Assembly (NCBI GenBank): GCA_030062745.1
Contig: CP099843.1
Coordinates: 22,782,622 to 22,846,621, forward strand
Source of the DNA: Capitulum mitella
Taxonomy: Eukaryota > Arthropoda > Thecostraca > Pollicipedomorpha > Pollicipedidae
Reading direction: 5' to 3'
Length of the DNA: 64,000 nucleotides
Positions 33,151 through 47,006 of the stretch are shown here, one piece after another. Position 1 is the first letter of the stretch. Every line of letters begins with the position of its first letter. The notes beneath the pieces were generated by a model that had not been told where the DNA came from, did not search any database, and saw only the letters and a program-made list of their open reading frames with translations. A program made the position numbers and the translations under genes.

Positions 33151-33640
33151 GCAGGAAGAAGAATGTACACCTCCATTCCGTACCTCAACGGAATAAAAGT
33201 AAGTGAAGCTCCATCCAGACTGTTCCAGCCTCTTGGCATTACATTCGGGTGGCGCACCGTCTTAACCGTTTGCTCAGTCGGCTCGTCAAACCTAAGGATC
33301 CAGGGTCTCGAGAAGAAATAAAGGGAAGAAGTGTGCAAGTTCTCTTGTCAATGCGGCGTCAGCTACGTTGGTGAGACTGGTAGTCTTCTCAGCGTCTGCT
33401 AGAAAGTCTGCACTGCGGATCTGAAAGTCTGAGCGTATCGACAGATCAGCCGCAGCCGACACGTCATCCAGAGTCGAGAACAGATTAGTCCCCATGAGGC
33501 CACAATGTCAGCCGTCGAACCACCGTGGCGAGGGCGAGCCACCCGAGAGGCGATGGAAATCAAGGAAAAGGCTGGCATTGATACAGTACGCGGAAAAACG
33601 CCCATCAGTCTCATATATGAGATTGCCGTAAACTCGTGGT
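33151..33640 (+). pseudogene. Penelope-like retroelement remnant, GIY-YIG nuclease part
   Basis: The frame from about 33165 reads IPYLNG, then SRLFQPLGITFGW and, after a stop, VCKFSCQCGVSYVGETGSLL. Penelope-like elements have PY--G-S----R-L---GI followed by the zinc-knuckle-like C-C and YIGET of their GIY-YIG nuclease, in this order and spacing. The arginine of the nuclease active site is not identifiable, and stops at 33319 and 33401 kill the frame. It may be the missing tail of the copy at 21.7 kb or a separate truncated copy. Confidence 0.7.
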
Positions 33641-35243
33641 CTCCATTTTCGCTGGCCAGCCATCTCAGTTAGAGTTCTAAATAAGTTAGCAAAATACGCG
33701 TCGTTTCATTATCAGCCGGCAGATTTGTACAATGCTTCTTTGAGGAAAAATACATTCAAAATGGAAACATTTTCTGGTGAGGTAGAAGTGTTGTTATTTT
33801 CAAGCATATTTTGTTTTCGCGCCAGAAGTCCATTGCGGTATATGCCGCAGTCCACAGCAGAGCTTCAAGACTGAGAACAAAAAGATACATACTTGCCAAA
33901 GTGCCGTTCCATCTCCGACCACCGTATATTCAACATCACTGAACATGGTAACAACCTGCGGTCTTCGGCAAAAGAAGTCTTAAAATAATTATCTTACCGG
34001 CTATCCACACTTAACCAAATAGTCAAATATCCGGACATTTTCGGAATCACGTGCGTTATCTCCAATCAGTGAAAATCAATGTTCGATGACAGTTAACTTT
34101 GCTAGTTTGATGGGAACATTTGTATGGACGATTACTGTCACATGTGTTCCACAACAAAATCCAAAGCACATGAACTGTGACTACCACAGTGTTGTGGTCG
34201 TTGGGCTGTAAATTCATGTGTGCATTTCACTTTATTAGTCCGCTCCATTATGTCTTCTAAGTGGAAATGTATCGGAAAGTTAGGCATTGAAAGCTCAGAG
34301 TAAGCCATATCACGTTTGCTGATCTGGAACCTCAGACGACCAGCACTTACAGTCTACTATTAAGCTCCAAAAATATACAAAATATACAAAGACAGCTGTC
34401 GGGGGTCAAGAGTTATAGAAATGCCACCTTTGTAAACGTTCGTGGTCCAGCACGGCAGTAAGTCACGCCTATCAGCTGACATCAGACAGGACAAGCACAT
34501 CTCGGATCACTGATGGAAACTTCCTGAGCACCGTGGAGCAAAAACACTTACATGTCTAGTGCGTACATTCCAAAAGGTCAGCACGACTGCTCTGTGTTCA
34601 CTGTTACGAGTTAGACAACATCGTGGCTGCCCAGCGTTCATGAACACGTTCATGTTGAACAGTACCCATCCGACAAGTTCTGGCTTTTTAAGGCACTGTA
34701 GTCAAAGGGTGTAGCATGCCTGTCATAACGTAATCACAAGAGCTGTACTGATTCTCAGCTCTTCTACCATCATCATGCCACATCTTCCCATCGACGACAG
34801 GCGAGAACAAGCATGAAGTTCCAAACAATGATGGCAGTGACGCCGCGTCCCAGTGTCTGGCGGAGTTCCTGCATTGCTCTTCAGAAGTTACTGTGCCTCG
34901 CTAAAGAGCCATCCGTCTGAGTTCCTCGCAAAACGAAAACACAAACACTGTAACGTAACACTCGTTCCGTCGCCCATGCGCCGCAACTCAGCAGCCGCCG
35001 GCTCGCATCCGTGTCTTCATCTACACCACAGTCGATACAGCCTCGTCACTGATATTGCCATCGCAACGCCGTTCCGTTCAGCTGTCCCCAGAGCACAGAA
35101 CCTCACTTTCGGCTGTTATTATGGCTCCTCCACAGCTAAAATTCCCTCCGACCTTTTAGACGGCAGTTCAGGATCTCCCTGCCTGTCCATTCAACGATCT
35201 ACCGCCTCAGGACGTCCTCCGCGGGCTCGGCGCCGTCGGCCGG
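33641..35243 (-). other. Probable 3' UTR and downstream flank of the SLC6 gene
   Basis: No exon is recognised. TTTATT at 34231-34236, which is AATAAA on the minus strand, is the first canonical signal I see after the SLC6 stop, about 1 kb downstream. The UTR length is therefore inferred only. Confidence 0.35.
34231..34236 (-). terminator. Candidate poly(A) signal of the SLC6 gene
   Basis: AATAAA on the minus strand, about 1.0 kb past the stop codon at 35244-35246. No other canonical signal was noticed between them. Confidence 0.35.
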
Positions 35244-35465
35244 TCAGTGCCGCGCGCCGCCCGGACGCCGGACCGCCGACTTGCCGCCGGTCGCGGCGTC
35301 TCGGCCGGCGCCGTAGCCGGCGTTGTCGTAGCCGGCCTCCCCGCTGACGGCCAGCAGCCGGCCGGGGTCAAGGGTCACGGCCGGGTCAATGGGGTCCGCC
35401 AGGCCGGCCGAGTCCCGGCCGCGCGGCCCCGCCGCCGGCGCCCAGCTGTTGCGCCGCTCCAGCTC
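35244..35465 (-). CDS. SLC6 last coding exon
   Basis: A 222-nt exon including the TGA (35244-35246), phase 0. It encodes ELERRNSWAPAAGPRGRD, then a Gly/Ala/Asp-rich tail ending VRRPGGARH. It is assigned to this gene by position, phase, a good acceptor (CCATGTTTCAG) and strong G+C bias like the other exons. The acceptor is copied many times just upstream. Confidence 0.68.
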   Translation of the reverse strand, partial: ELERRNSWAPAAGPRGRDSAGLADPIDPAVTLDPGRLLAVSGEAGYDNAGYGAGRDAATGGKSAVRRPGGARH

Positions 35466-38400
35466 CTGAAACATGGACAGCGAATCACCCCGGCTCCTGA
35501 AACACGGACAGGTGGTCATCCAGGCTCCTGAAACACGGACAGCTGCTTATCCCGGCTCCTGAAACACGGACAGGTGGTCATCCAGGCTCCTGAAACACGG
35601 ACAGGTGGTTACCGAGGCTCTTGAAACACAAGCAGAAGATCACTCCAGCTCCGAAACACAGACAGAGGGTCATTTTAGTCCCCGAAACGGAGGCAGAGGA
35701 TCACTCCGGTCCTGAAACACGGGCAGAGTGCCATTCCAGCTCCCATGACACAGGCAGGATGTCACTCCTGCGCTGTAACACAAGCAGAGGGTCACTTTTG
35801 TCCTAAAACGTAGGCAGTGCTACTCCTGTCCTAAAACGGAAGTAGAGCGACACTCCTCTTTCCTGCACTACACCAGAGACATACTGCCATTCTTCACTGT
35901 TGCTTTACGACACAGAAACAGTGTCACTCCTCATTTCTGCTCTGAAACAGAGGCACAGTATCCCTCCTACGCTGAAATAAAGTTGATGTCGTGCTCATCA
36001 TTGCTAGCCTGAAAGATACGCACAGTACCACTCCTCCCTGTTGTCCTGAAGCAGAAGCACAGCACCACTCCTCACTCCTGGCCTAAAACACAAGCACAGT
36101 GCCACTCCTCGCTCCCGCCCTGAAACAGAGGCGGAGTGACCATGTCGCTGGTCAACAGTAAGATTTTGACCGAGCGCTTATTTCCAGGGAAAATAATCGT
36201 AGTAGTGGTTGCATAGCACTTCAAATGCAACATTGATAGCTACTGCTTACGATTTCAGTCGGAAAAACCTGAAACACATTATTTCCCTGAAACAGATTGC
36301 GTCGTCACTGGTATGCTAACCGCCAGACGCTGGCGGAGGGATTTTTTACGTTTCTGCGTGAAATAGTTTGTTTACGTGGGATCTCGACGCTGATTGGTCG
36401 TTGGTCGAACTCAAGGTCCAATCATGAGTAATAAAAAAGTTTTGGTGGAATAACTAATGCGGTATAAATTATCTTTAAAATAAAAAAGTTAGTTGTAATA
36501 ATAATAATAATAATAACAATAATAATGAAATAGTAGTAATAATAATAACAGACAACAACAATAATAAAAAAAGTGAAAATATTACAAAGATGGAAAAGTG
36601 AAGTTGCCATTTGAAAAATAAAAAAAATAAATAAAAAGCAGTGAAATAAAATATCTGAAAAAGAAATCACGGAACAAAACTGGGAAATATTAGGAAGTGA
36701 AATAAAACAATAAATAAAAATTTACCCTAACCTAACATAGTAACCTAACCTAACCTAACCTAACCTAACCTAACCTAACCTAACCTAACCCAACCTTATC
36801 CAACCTAGCCCAGCATAACCCAACCTAGCAACCTAATGTAATCTAACGAGTACGAAATGTAATAATGCAATAATACTGATGTCAGATATCCCAACTATTA
36901 TCTAATACAATAATATAACGGCGTAATAATTCAGCAGTTCCTCCAAGTTTAGTCTGTGGCAACAGAATATAATTTTCATATATATGACGTCATTAATCGC
37001 TTGAAGATGCATGAAGGGTCTACACATCCTTGATGTCAATAACCTTAACCTTGGCGGCACTACATTTTCCGCCGCGGAATAATGTTGTTCTCCGCCAGTC
37101 GACTGCAGCACGGTATTACTGTGTGGTACGTTATCGTTAAGATTTATGTTATTTTTTTTAGAAAATCAAGTAGTGGAAAGTATGGTTAGAAACAGGATGA
37201 TACATTCCTTACACTGGTGACAATTATACAAAGGATTGTTTGCGATTTCGTCGGGCAGCAACTTACCTTTAGCCATGTCACTGCTGAGTGTAGCATGTCA
37301 CAAGACTGTCCGCATCGCGAGAACAGCGCGCCATTCCCGCTACCGAAAACAGCACACCGCCAGCTAATCGCACCACTTCCACTTCGGTGCATAACTGCGT
37401 TGACTTGGCTGTCTCGGAAGACAGGACGAGACTGCCTTGCCGCGTGATATGAACCGGTGCCAGAGCGTCCCCTGCGCTCACCGTCTGGGCAGCGTCTGCA
37501 GTGGAGTCCGAGCTGAAGCGCGAGAAGCTGGTCTCCAGCCGTTTCTTGAGCAGCGCCGCCTGCACCAAGATGGACTTGCGGCGGCTGCCGAGCGCGCCGC
37601 CGCTGGCCGAGCTGGCCGTGGACGTGACCGTACTGTCGGAGCCGCTCTCCGACGACGGAGGACACTCCTTGATCACCACCTTCTTGGACAGCGACGTCAG
37701 CTGCTTCTGCATCATCTGCAGGGGACGGCAGCGGATGTGTCAAGGTTAGCGAACGAATCGCAGTGAAAGCGAAATTAGGATCAGTTGAAACAGTCTCACC
37801 TATCCAGCCTGCAGGTACTTTTCACTTGCTTAACTCGCCTATTCACGGAATCGTGAGGTGCCTTGTTTAGCTTTTAGGCTACATTCGACAGCTCGTGATA
37901 TGAAATGGATAGCAGTGGTGTCGAAAGCATCAGCTGAAAAAAAACTTCAGGGGATTCCGCCGAAACTGCAAAGGGCGTGGGCTTCCCGCACTGTTGGAAA
38001 GCCGGTTGGAGACATGCGATTAGATCAGGGGCAGCTGCTAAAGCTTTTCCAAATCTGGTACGTCCATACATTTTTCAGTCAATTTCTTGCCATGGAACAC
38101 CATACGGCTAACGATAAACTTTTCCAAGGTCGATGTAGTCACCATCCTACCTGCTTTACGGGCTGCTAAGCCATGGAACAGGAGACTCGGATTTCCACTC
38201 AAGGCCCCAGGTGGCAGTGGAACCGCGCGGGAAGCCGACTGACCAGTTTGCGCTGCAGCGCCCTGCGCAGCTCCTCCTGCTGCCGCAGCACGTCGGTCGC
38301 CTCGGCGCCCTTGGCGCTCGGGTGCAGGTAGAAGCCGTGCGGGATGCCGCCGTACAGCTCCGGCTTCAGGATCGAGTCGACGTGCACCATCAGGATGGGC

Positions 38401-41400
38401 TCGGGCGCCACGAACGCCACGCCGTGCGTCTCCCAGCGGTGCTGCTCCTTGACGGGCCCCCAGGCGACGTCCGGCCGCCAGAGCGAGCCCTGCGGCGACG
38501 CCGGCGGCCGCGGAGGTCAGCGCGGCGGCCACGGTCGCGCAGAACGGATCAGCGCTTCTGCCGCTGTTAGTGTTTCGGTGGACAGTGCCTATTAACTTTT
38601 TATCGCATGTTACCCTGATCATTGGTCACAATGTCCCAATCTGGGGACACGCACAGAGCCAGAAGTTCATGGATGTCGTCATACATGAGGAGAGACCCTG
38701 CAGTGGTAAACGGTTGACAGCATTGGACGAGATTGCAGTGGTTTAGGAGGTTTGCTGCAACGCACTGAATTCGCACTGTCCCCATCTGCACGACCCACAC
38801 TTAACCGTTTTCTGCGATTCTTTCAAAAGGCTATTGTATGCCTCATCCCCTACTCTCTCATACCGCCCGCACTGATCACAGCTGGGGTCCACTGTCTCTT
38901 GGCCCTCCCGCCAGTCTCACCTGACCCTCCTTTCGTGGCCGGAGGGCATCCAGGGTTAGCAGCAGGAAGGCCACCAGAAGAGGTGACATGCCGATCAGTC
39001 CTGCCACCACGTTCACCCACAACGGCAGTGGCTCGTCGGCGTACATGGGCACTGTGTAGTTGATTATTCCAAACAGCAGAAGCCCCTGGCAAAAGAAGAA
39101 GATCGACGATGAACAGAGGACAGTAATGTTCATACCAACAACTTCCAGTCGCGTATTGATGAATGAAGCTGTGCAACTTGTCGATAGTAAATCGCAAATC
39201 GTTAACCCCCTGGCTTGGTCGAGAGGAGAGAACGCTGAACAACAGAATCCCGTTTATGGCACGGACCCGTCTCGAATTGCGAAACAAACACCAGCATTTG
39301 GCCCGGAAGCCGGACCTAGAAAGCGTTACCAGTCACGACATCATTGTTTCAGTCCCACTGCGCAACAGACACCCTTCAGCGCCGCACTGTCCGGTTCCAG
39401 TGTTCAGTTAATCCATGTCTGGAAGAACTCGGTAACGGGCTAAGTTAAAAAAAGCTCACGGTGCATGCCACAAGACCAGATAGCCAAGAGCTCTGGGCAT
39501 ATTGCTTTTCTCAAGATGTTTGGGTTTAATCTATAAAAACTGCCAGACGCGAGTCGCTATTTGGAAAAGCGGAGAGCGATTTTCACTTTTCAGCCTTGAA
39601 GATCTGTTGTCAAAACTCTAGCATGAAGTGTGTAATTCAACATCTTATCTGGTATCTGGTGTCCGAATGAGCGCGTGCAAAAGGTGCCATTCAGACCCGC
39701 CGTTCGCCTCATGTGCGCCTATAATTCACTCACTACATGGACGATGGGTATGACGAATTTCCACGCCGTGGTCCACCACAGCGAAGGCCGGCCGCCCAGC
39801 ATGACCTCCACGTTGCCGGCCCACTTCTGCACGCCGTACACCCAGCAGAGGGCGATGCTCTCCACGGCGCCGGCCAGCAGCGGACCCCAGGTCAGCAGGT
39901 GGCGGTCCAGGGCGCTCACCAGGTACAGGCCGTGCTGCGGAGGATATCGGCGTGACTCAGAGGTACAGAATGAGACTGGAGTACAGCTCACCAGGCACAA
40001 GCCGTCCTGCCGAGGGAAGCGACGAAATTATGGCACCCTCTCAAAAGCTGTTCAGAACGGCATTCGGGGCTGCAGGGACAGCAATGTCCGGGGAAGCAGG
40101 GATAGCAATAGCAATACAGTTACAGCAATGAACGTCCCAGAGGCATCACGTGCCGCTTCAAAAGGAAGCTCAGTTATGGCGCCAATAACAGCCGTTTGCA
40201 TGATAACACACATCCACATCGTCCCTTGCGCAGAACTGCGCCACACTCACCGAGCCGACCAGCGCCAGACCGGCGGCCAGCATCAGCGAGCACGAGACGA
40301 TGACGACCAGCAGCCGCTTGCGGCGCCAGCGATCGAAGTGCACCTCGAGAGGCGCGCGCAGCACCGGCTCCACCCAGAAGCAGAGATACTTGTGGCCGAC
40401 CACGGCCAGCAGCAGGAAGAAGAGCGCCGACCAGACGGGCGGCCCCGGCAGCAGCAGCATCGCCTGGCTGGTGACGATCAGCAGCAGCTCCGGACCTGGC
40501 GCACGTCCGGCGGACTGGCCGTCAGACAACCCGGCAGACAGCGGACCGGTGGTCATACGGCAGACCAGGGGCCAGGCAACAGACCGGCCGTCAAATACGG
40601 CAGACCGGCCGTCAGACCACAGACCAGCTGTCAGGCAACGGGCCGGCAGTTATACAGCAGACCAGAGGTCAGACAACAGACCAACTGTCAGACAGCGGAC
40701 CGGCCGTCATACGGCAGACCAGGGGTCAGAAAATAGACCGACCGTCAGACAAAGGACAGATAGTCATACAGCAGACCAACGGTCAGATAACTCGTCAGAC
40801 AGACCAGCGGCGAGGCAGAAGACCAGTGTCCAGACCAAAAACGGCGGTCTGACAGCAGACCTACAGTCGGAAAATGAACGAGCAGTCAGCAGACGACTAA
40901 AAATTGCCATTAGATTTTGGATTAACGTCAAGCATTACTCCACGATATATTACGTATACAATTCTGTCCATTATCGTACTGTGGACTGTTTATAGTAGAG
41001 GCCACGGAAATAATTTTTAGGGATAAAAAAGGTTCACCAGACTGAGCATCAAGTAAGCAGGTACTCCAGAAGGACTCAAGCATTCATTCAACGGCAAAGC
41101 ACGCAGTAGCTCATTCAGTCTGGGGCAGCGCCAGCTTAACTCCGGACCAAAGTGCCCCTTGATAAAGGCACCCAGTCAACCGGCTTACCACTTGTAAGAC
41201 CTGCTAGAAGTCGTAGAGTGCTCGAATGATATTGCTGTCTGGTCAGATGTGTCTGAGACAAGTGACGCGCTTTTCATCACGCCTTTTCTGCACATCGAAT
41301 GTTCGGAAATCAAAGTTTCAAAAACAAAGGCTGGAACCTGACAAAGGAGCTACAGTGAAGGGGTTGTGTTTTCCACAGATCAAAGCTCTGGTTTCCTCAG

Positions 41401-44400
41401 TGATTTGATTTCCATATCTCGAATATCCTCGACTGGGAAAACAGGTGTGTGCACCCTGGGACTGTACCGCCGTTTTCATGGCGCATGGCGCACAGTCTCG
41501 CCGTGCTGATTTTAAAATCGGGAGGAAAATAGCCCCGTAGTCGAGGCATCCTCCAATCAGCCAGTCGTCGCACCCAACCAAATCATCACCGCTATTAACC
41601 ACCACAACACGTCCCGCAAAGGCCTCCTCAAACGGCCAGCACGAGCAACGGCCGCTCCACTCACCGTGCTTGACCACGTCTTTGACGCTGACGTTCAGCC
41701 TTTTGGAGAGGAAGCCCAGCACGATGAACGTGGCCAGCGTGACGACCACGGCGGCGACCAGCTTCATGCCGAACAGCACGATCACATCCCTGCGCACGTT
41801 GTGCCGGAACCGGTGCCGGCTGCCGTAGCAGATGACGCCGCCGGCGCACACACCGTAGGACAGCACCAGCTGGCCGAACGCGTCCAGCCATATCTGCCGG
41901 CCAGGCGCTGCGTTCAGCGGCCTGCTGAGCCGGCCGCACTAAACGGGGAGTCGAAAGGGCAGGCGCCCGCGCAACGCCGTCTCGCTTGTCACGGTCAAAG
42001 CGCTAGTTTGACTTCAGAGATACAGTTACGCCGACAGATAGCTCCATCCGACAGGGTACTTCAAAAGACAGTTCTGTCGAATAGGGCAAGTCAGAAGACA
42101 TTTCTATCGGTCAGGCACGTCAGAAGACATTTCCGTCGGACAGGGCACGCCAGAAGACCGTTCTGTCGGACAGGGTACGTCAGAAGACATCTGTCGGACA
42201 TGCGACGTCAGAACACATTTCTGTCGGGCATGCCACGTCAAAGCTTACTTCTGTCGGACATGCGGTGTCAGAAGACAGGTCTGTTGGGTACGTCAGAGGA
42301 AAGTGCCATCGGACATAGCATGTCAGAGGACGGTTCTGTTGGGCATGGTACGCCAGGGAACAGGTTTATCGCCATTAATCAAGTCTGCGTGACATAATCC
42401 GTGACTTGTTGCTCCGTTCAATATACGGGACCTTACGTGCTGGTATGGGAACGACACTCCTGGGTGCCCTGTAACACGGTAAGCCTTGTAACTGTGGTTC
42501 CATCTGGAATGAATCGTCGCCGGACGCCAGCCGTTTTCACCACGTCCTGGACGAGGGAAATGGTTGCCACCCTCATTCCATTTTTTTCCGAATCAAGACA
42601 GAGTGACGAAACAAATATGGACGTCGTCGGCCTCGTCCAGCCAGTGTAAACTACTGACAACACTGACAATGCAAGCACTGACAGCTCATGCAGATCAAAA
42701 TCACGCATTGCAGCGGATCAGTTTCTGCGCAGTTTTGCCTTGGCCATATGACTGTGGTTATTAACATTTATTTATTGTTTTCAGTTTTTGTTATGAGTGG
42801 TTTAATGTTACCGAGTCAGGCATCAAAAAGCTTCGGAGAGGCATAGTGTTTTTTTAGATACAGTCGAAAGCAAAAAGTACCAGTGGAGGCCTTGCTGCAC
42901 TTTGAAGAGGCCTTCAGATTGCGACGCCATCCTAAGACGTTCCTGAAGTCCCCTGAAAGCAAATTTGTCAGAAAAAGCCTCATATCCAGTTCAACACAAC
43001 GCCGTGCGATACAGCCGGCCTATTGAGCTCATTCACGTACGTCCTCTGCCGGCAATTCAGGTAATAGATGTCACTGTCTTAAAGACAAGAAAGTGCTCCC
43101 AATAAAGCGCTCTAATCAAGGGCTACGCATGCTAAGTTGCCTAATCCTTTACTCAAGTGGAAACTCAATAGTTCGTTTGAAAAAAGTATAGCGCGTGCAA
43201 AGCCTTTCATGTAACGGACTGCAAGAACATGAATACGTCATTTCTTCATGACTGACGCAAGGCTGCTTTTTGGAGCGCAGTGGTTGAACGAAGTCCCCGA
43301 GGAACGCATTTTCTGGATCTTTTCCACGGGCCAAAAGCTGTGGGGATATCGATGGTTTAAATGTTCCTTTTTTTATGCAATCTCCACAGTCCACAGGCAC
43401 ATAATGTCACGTTCTGCAAAAGTTGAGAGGATGCGTCCATGGAATCTCCCCTCTGATGGAGCCATTTGCATTTGCATGGGTCGGCTAACAGTATGCTTGA
43501 TTCAACAAATGACGGAACTAAGGTGACAGTTTTACGTGGCTAAATGGGTGCCAAAGCGTCCCAATAGCGATGTGAATAACTCACCAACAAGGCATGACAA
43601 GTGAAACTCTTCGAAGACATCCTGTCAACCTCTGTTTCGTCCCTATCTGGCCATAAAGCGATCGCGTTTCAGGGCTCAAATCAAGATCTAATCCTGAACC
43701 ATGATAACTCCCACAACTGCGTGTAAGATCTGTCCTTGTGGCTAGGCACAAAAAATTGTCGGAGGCTGAAAATCTGCGGCTGAAGGTATCTCAAAAGTCG
43801 TCAAACCACACTATGAGATGTAAGAATCACGGTACTTCAAGGAACGTTATTTGAAATCAACAGGGCCGGTATTGATCATGAAGTTATTTTTTGGAATATG
43901 TCGAGCCGGCTTCGTGGGCATCAGGAAACCGTGTTACGCAAAGCGGCGAAAAAGTCCAGTAGGTTTTTATGTTTTCATTCCGTAGATGTATAGAAATCAT
44001 GACAGAAAAGCACTTGTGCAGTTCTCTTAATTGCACTGAAAACGCTTTTTCTTTCTTTCTTTCTCGATAGATGTTCTTATACCAGTAACAGGCCATTTAC
44101 ATCAGACATACGACGTACGAAGGTCGAGTTAATAAACGTACGAAGGTCACATACAAAAACACACAATAAAAGCAAACCAAAAACAAAGAAAGTGACAACT
44201 GCAAATGGGTCCTAGCATATTCCGAAGGAAAGAGAAACACATATCGAGGTTAAGATCGATAAAGAGCAAATAAATATCGGCCATGTTTGTTTCAGCATGA
44301 CGCCCTCAGACATCCGCTGAGTCCAGTAACCTAAGCGATGTATGCATTCCACATTGTGATCGCAACGACGGAAAAAAATGACTGAATGAAACAGCATGTG

Positions 44401-46940
44401 TTTTTGCGTTAGTTGGACGCATAACAGATTATCAAGATCTACAGGGACTGTCGGTGCCTTCGCCCCAACGCCGGTGTGGACATGGCTCTAGACCGATACC
44501 AACCGCCGTAAAAGTTCACTGACCTCCGATCTGCCGACGTTGGTCCATGGAAAGCTGAAGAGATAGTTGAGACCGCGGTAAGCTCCGTCATTCACCGCCA
44601 GCACACCGATTATTATTATCAAAACGAAGAAGCACGCCAGAAGGCTAGCTACGGCATTCAGAACCTGAAAAATTGCGTGTCAGGGTATTAGGGGTGGACA
44701 GTCAAAGCAGTAACGGTTTAAATAACACAGAATGTGAGAAAGGATAATAAGCTATTCATTTCGCAGGGAAGAACTTTTCGTGTGAACGACAAACGCACTA
44801 AAACTACAAAACAAAACACAAAGTGTAAGTAACAGGCAATGTGGGCTTACTGATGACAGTGCCACGAGCGTGATTTTCAGCCGTGTGCTGGAGAAAAAAG
44901 AGGTGTCAAAGATTGCAATGAGCCAACCCCCCCCCCCATCACTGACGCGAAGAGACGCTGAGCATTCTAAACGTTTGTACACTATAATATTTCTGGCCAG
45001 CAAATCTCGTTCCCGACAAAATGAACGCACAGGTCATCGCAAGCTTTAACTTGTCCGGGGGGGGGGGGGGAACGCACCTTGGACTTGGGGTTGACTTTTC
45101 TGGTGAAGGAAAAGCTGATGAAACACCAGATGACGAGCAGGCAGAGGATGAGCCGCCAGTTCTGGTAGCGGATGCCGCAGTCGGCGCAGGCCTTGTCGGC
45201 CACGTCGTACCTGCGGCCGGGCCACGCGCGTGTCTCGGGAGGCGACAGAAGGGCAGCGCCATATGGCCGCCGAACGGCAACAGTCTCATCACCCCAGGCA
45301 ATGTCAGCGAGCCGCCAGACATTTCAAGACAGCTTCCGAGCCTAGCCAACTCGATATGGTTCCAGAAAGGAAGACTGGCGGAGAAAGTGTTCAAAAGCAA
45401 ACGCTGACGATTGAAAAAAAAACTCCCGACGAATGCCAGCATACTTACTTCGTATTTACAAGACTCTGCGGGGGACTTCCAAGGGTGGTAGACTGGCATT
45501 AAGAACATTGCACTCGTAGCTCTTTGGTAAAACTCGGTCGCGGCAAGGCAATCACGACAGATCTGATCCTGGGGTGTTCAGGTACCCGTGCCAATGAGTG
45601 TCATGAAGGTATATCTGCCATTTGTCATAAGTCCAAGGTTCATTCTTCTCGAGACATAAGTGCAAACTTTAACTCTACAGCCGCCTTACGGCAAATGCAG
45701 TGAGTCGTTTTTCGGCTCGTCATTGAGTGTCAGGAACTCGTCTAAGATATTAACTACGGGGACAACCCCCTCCCCGTCACAGCTCCTGCCCCCCCCCCGT
45801 CAAGGCGTAAAACTGACCACTGGAAGGGGGGGGGGGCAAATAAAACCGGGAGGCAATAGTTGGCTAGGTCCGCTTCGTTAACGCCCTGTCCATCTCAAGT
45901 TACAGGACATACAGCCGGATAAAAAATTGACCACTCACCGTCTTACCAAATGTTGATGTATGATCTGCTAAGTCATTTGGAAACAATATAGCAGCAAACT
46001 GTCGAAAACGATGAGGCGCCAATACAAAACGCGGACGAGGCGCATCGACCGGGAGAGATCAGAGCGGGAAGAGCGGCAGGGATAAGAGCTGGGGAAGGTT
46101 TTGCGTTTACCGACAAAGCTCCAGCCGCACGATTTCAGCCGTACTACGGGGGCGTGCGATTGGTCGTGTCAACGTCGGTGAAATTCTGAGCTTCTCCTAC
46201 AGCTTAGACCGAGCAATCCATCTCACGGAATCGCTTGAAGGGATGCCTGCCTAAGTGATGTTTTTGTTTTTTTGCGGCGATGTCTTGGCCGACATACGAA
46301 ACTTCCTTAGAAAGATCGTAAATATGCAATAGATTAGGCTTAAAAACGAAAAGTTAATAGTTGTCCAAAAACACAAAAATTAAAGTTAAAAAATCATATA
46401 TAACATAAGTCATCTAACTCCTGCCCTGAGCAAATTTCCTTAATCGAGTATTGTTGTACGCCCTGCACGACCAGCATCGCTGAACTACCAAAATGCTATC
46501 ACAGCGGAATGTCACCCCCGCGTAGCTGCTCGTGCTGCAATCGACGACGGTGCTCTCAGCTGCGATAACCGTGAATAGCGAACCACTCTAGCCTATTCCG
46601 GTGTTTGTGTATCTGATCCCTGTGTCAAGCCACGCCCTGGCGACGCGATCTATGAGCCGTGATCTCTCGCCGTGGCGACACGTGGGGGAGGGAAGGTTCT
46701 GAAACGGAACACGAGAAACTCCGCCCGGATATGGACACGGCGGCGGGAATTTCAGTGCAACTGGTAGCGTGCCATACATCATAAAGCAGTAATGAATATG
46801 CCTGGGAACACTGGGCCGTCTGTCAAAACTGTAGCGACAGGACGGAAGGATGGCACGAAAACCTTTTCGGAACGTGCATGATTTCTGCGTGACATCAAAC
46901 GTGCCAACAGCCTAAACTGTGACAAGTGTCGTTCTATCGA

Positions 46941-47006
<66 letters not shown>

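Larger units (their letters stand above)
37716..40250 (-). other. Short SLC6 introns in the 3' half
   Basis: The gaps 37716-38243, 38490-38920, 39086-39733 and 39935-40250 contain only intron sequence with acceptors at their left edges. No repeats or extra exons were recognised. Confidence 0.5.

Noticed and set aside
39675..40995. 353- and 231-residue plus-strand frames
   Set aside because: They are antisense to SLC6 exons and run into the 20-bp minisatellite, which is open by repetition.
41894..41939. Extending the SLC6 helix 6-7 exon upstream to include CGRLSRPLN
   Set aside because: The acceptor before IWLDAFGQ gives the family-like start of helix 6; the extension has no family match, although its frame is open.
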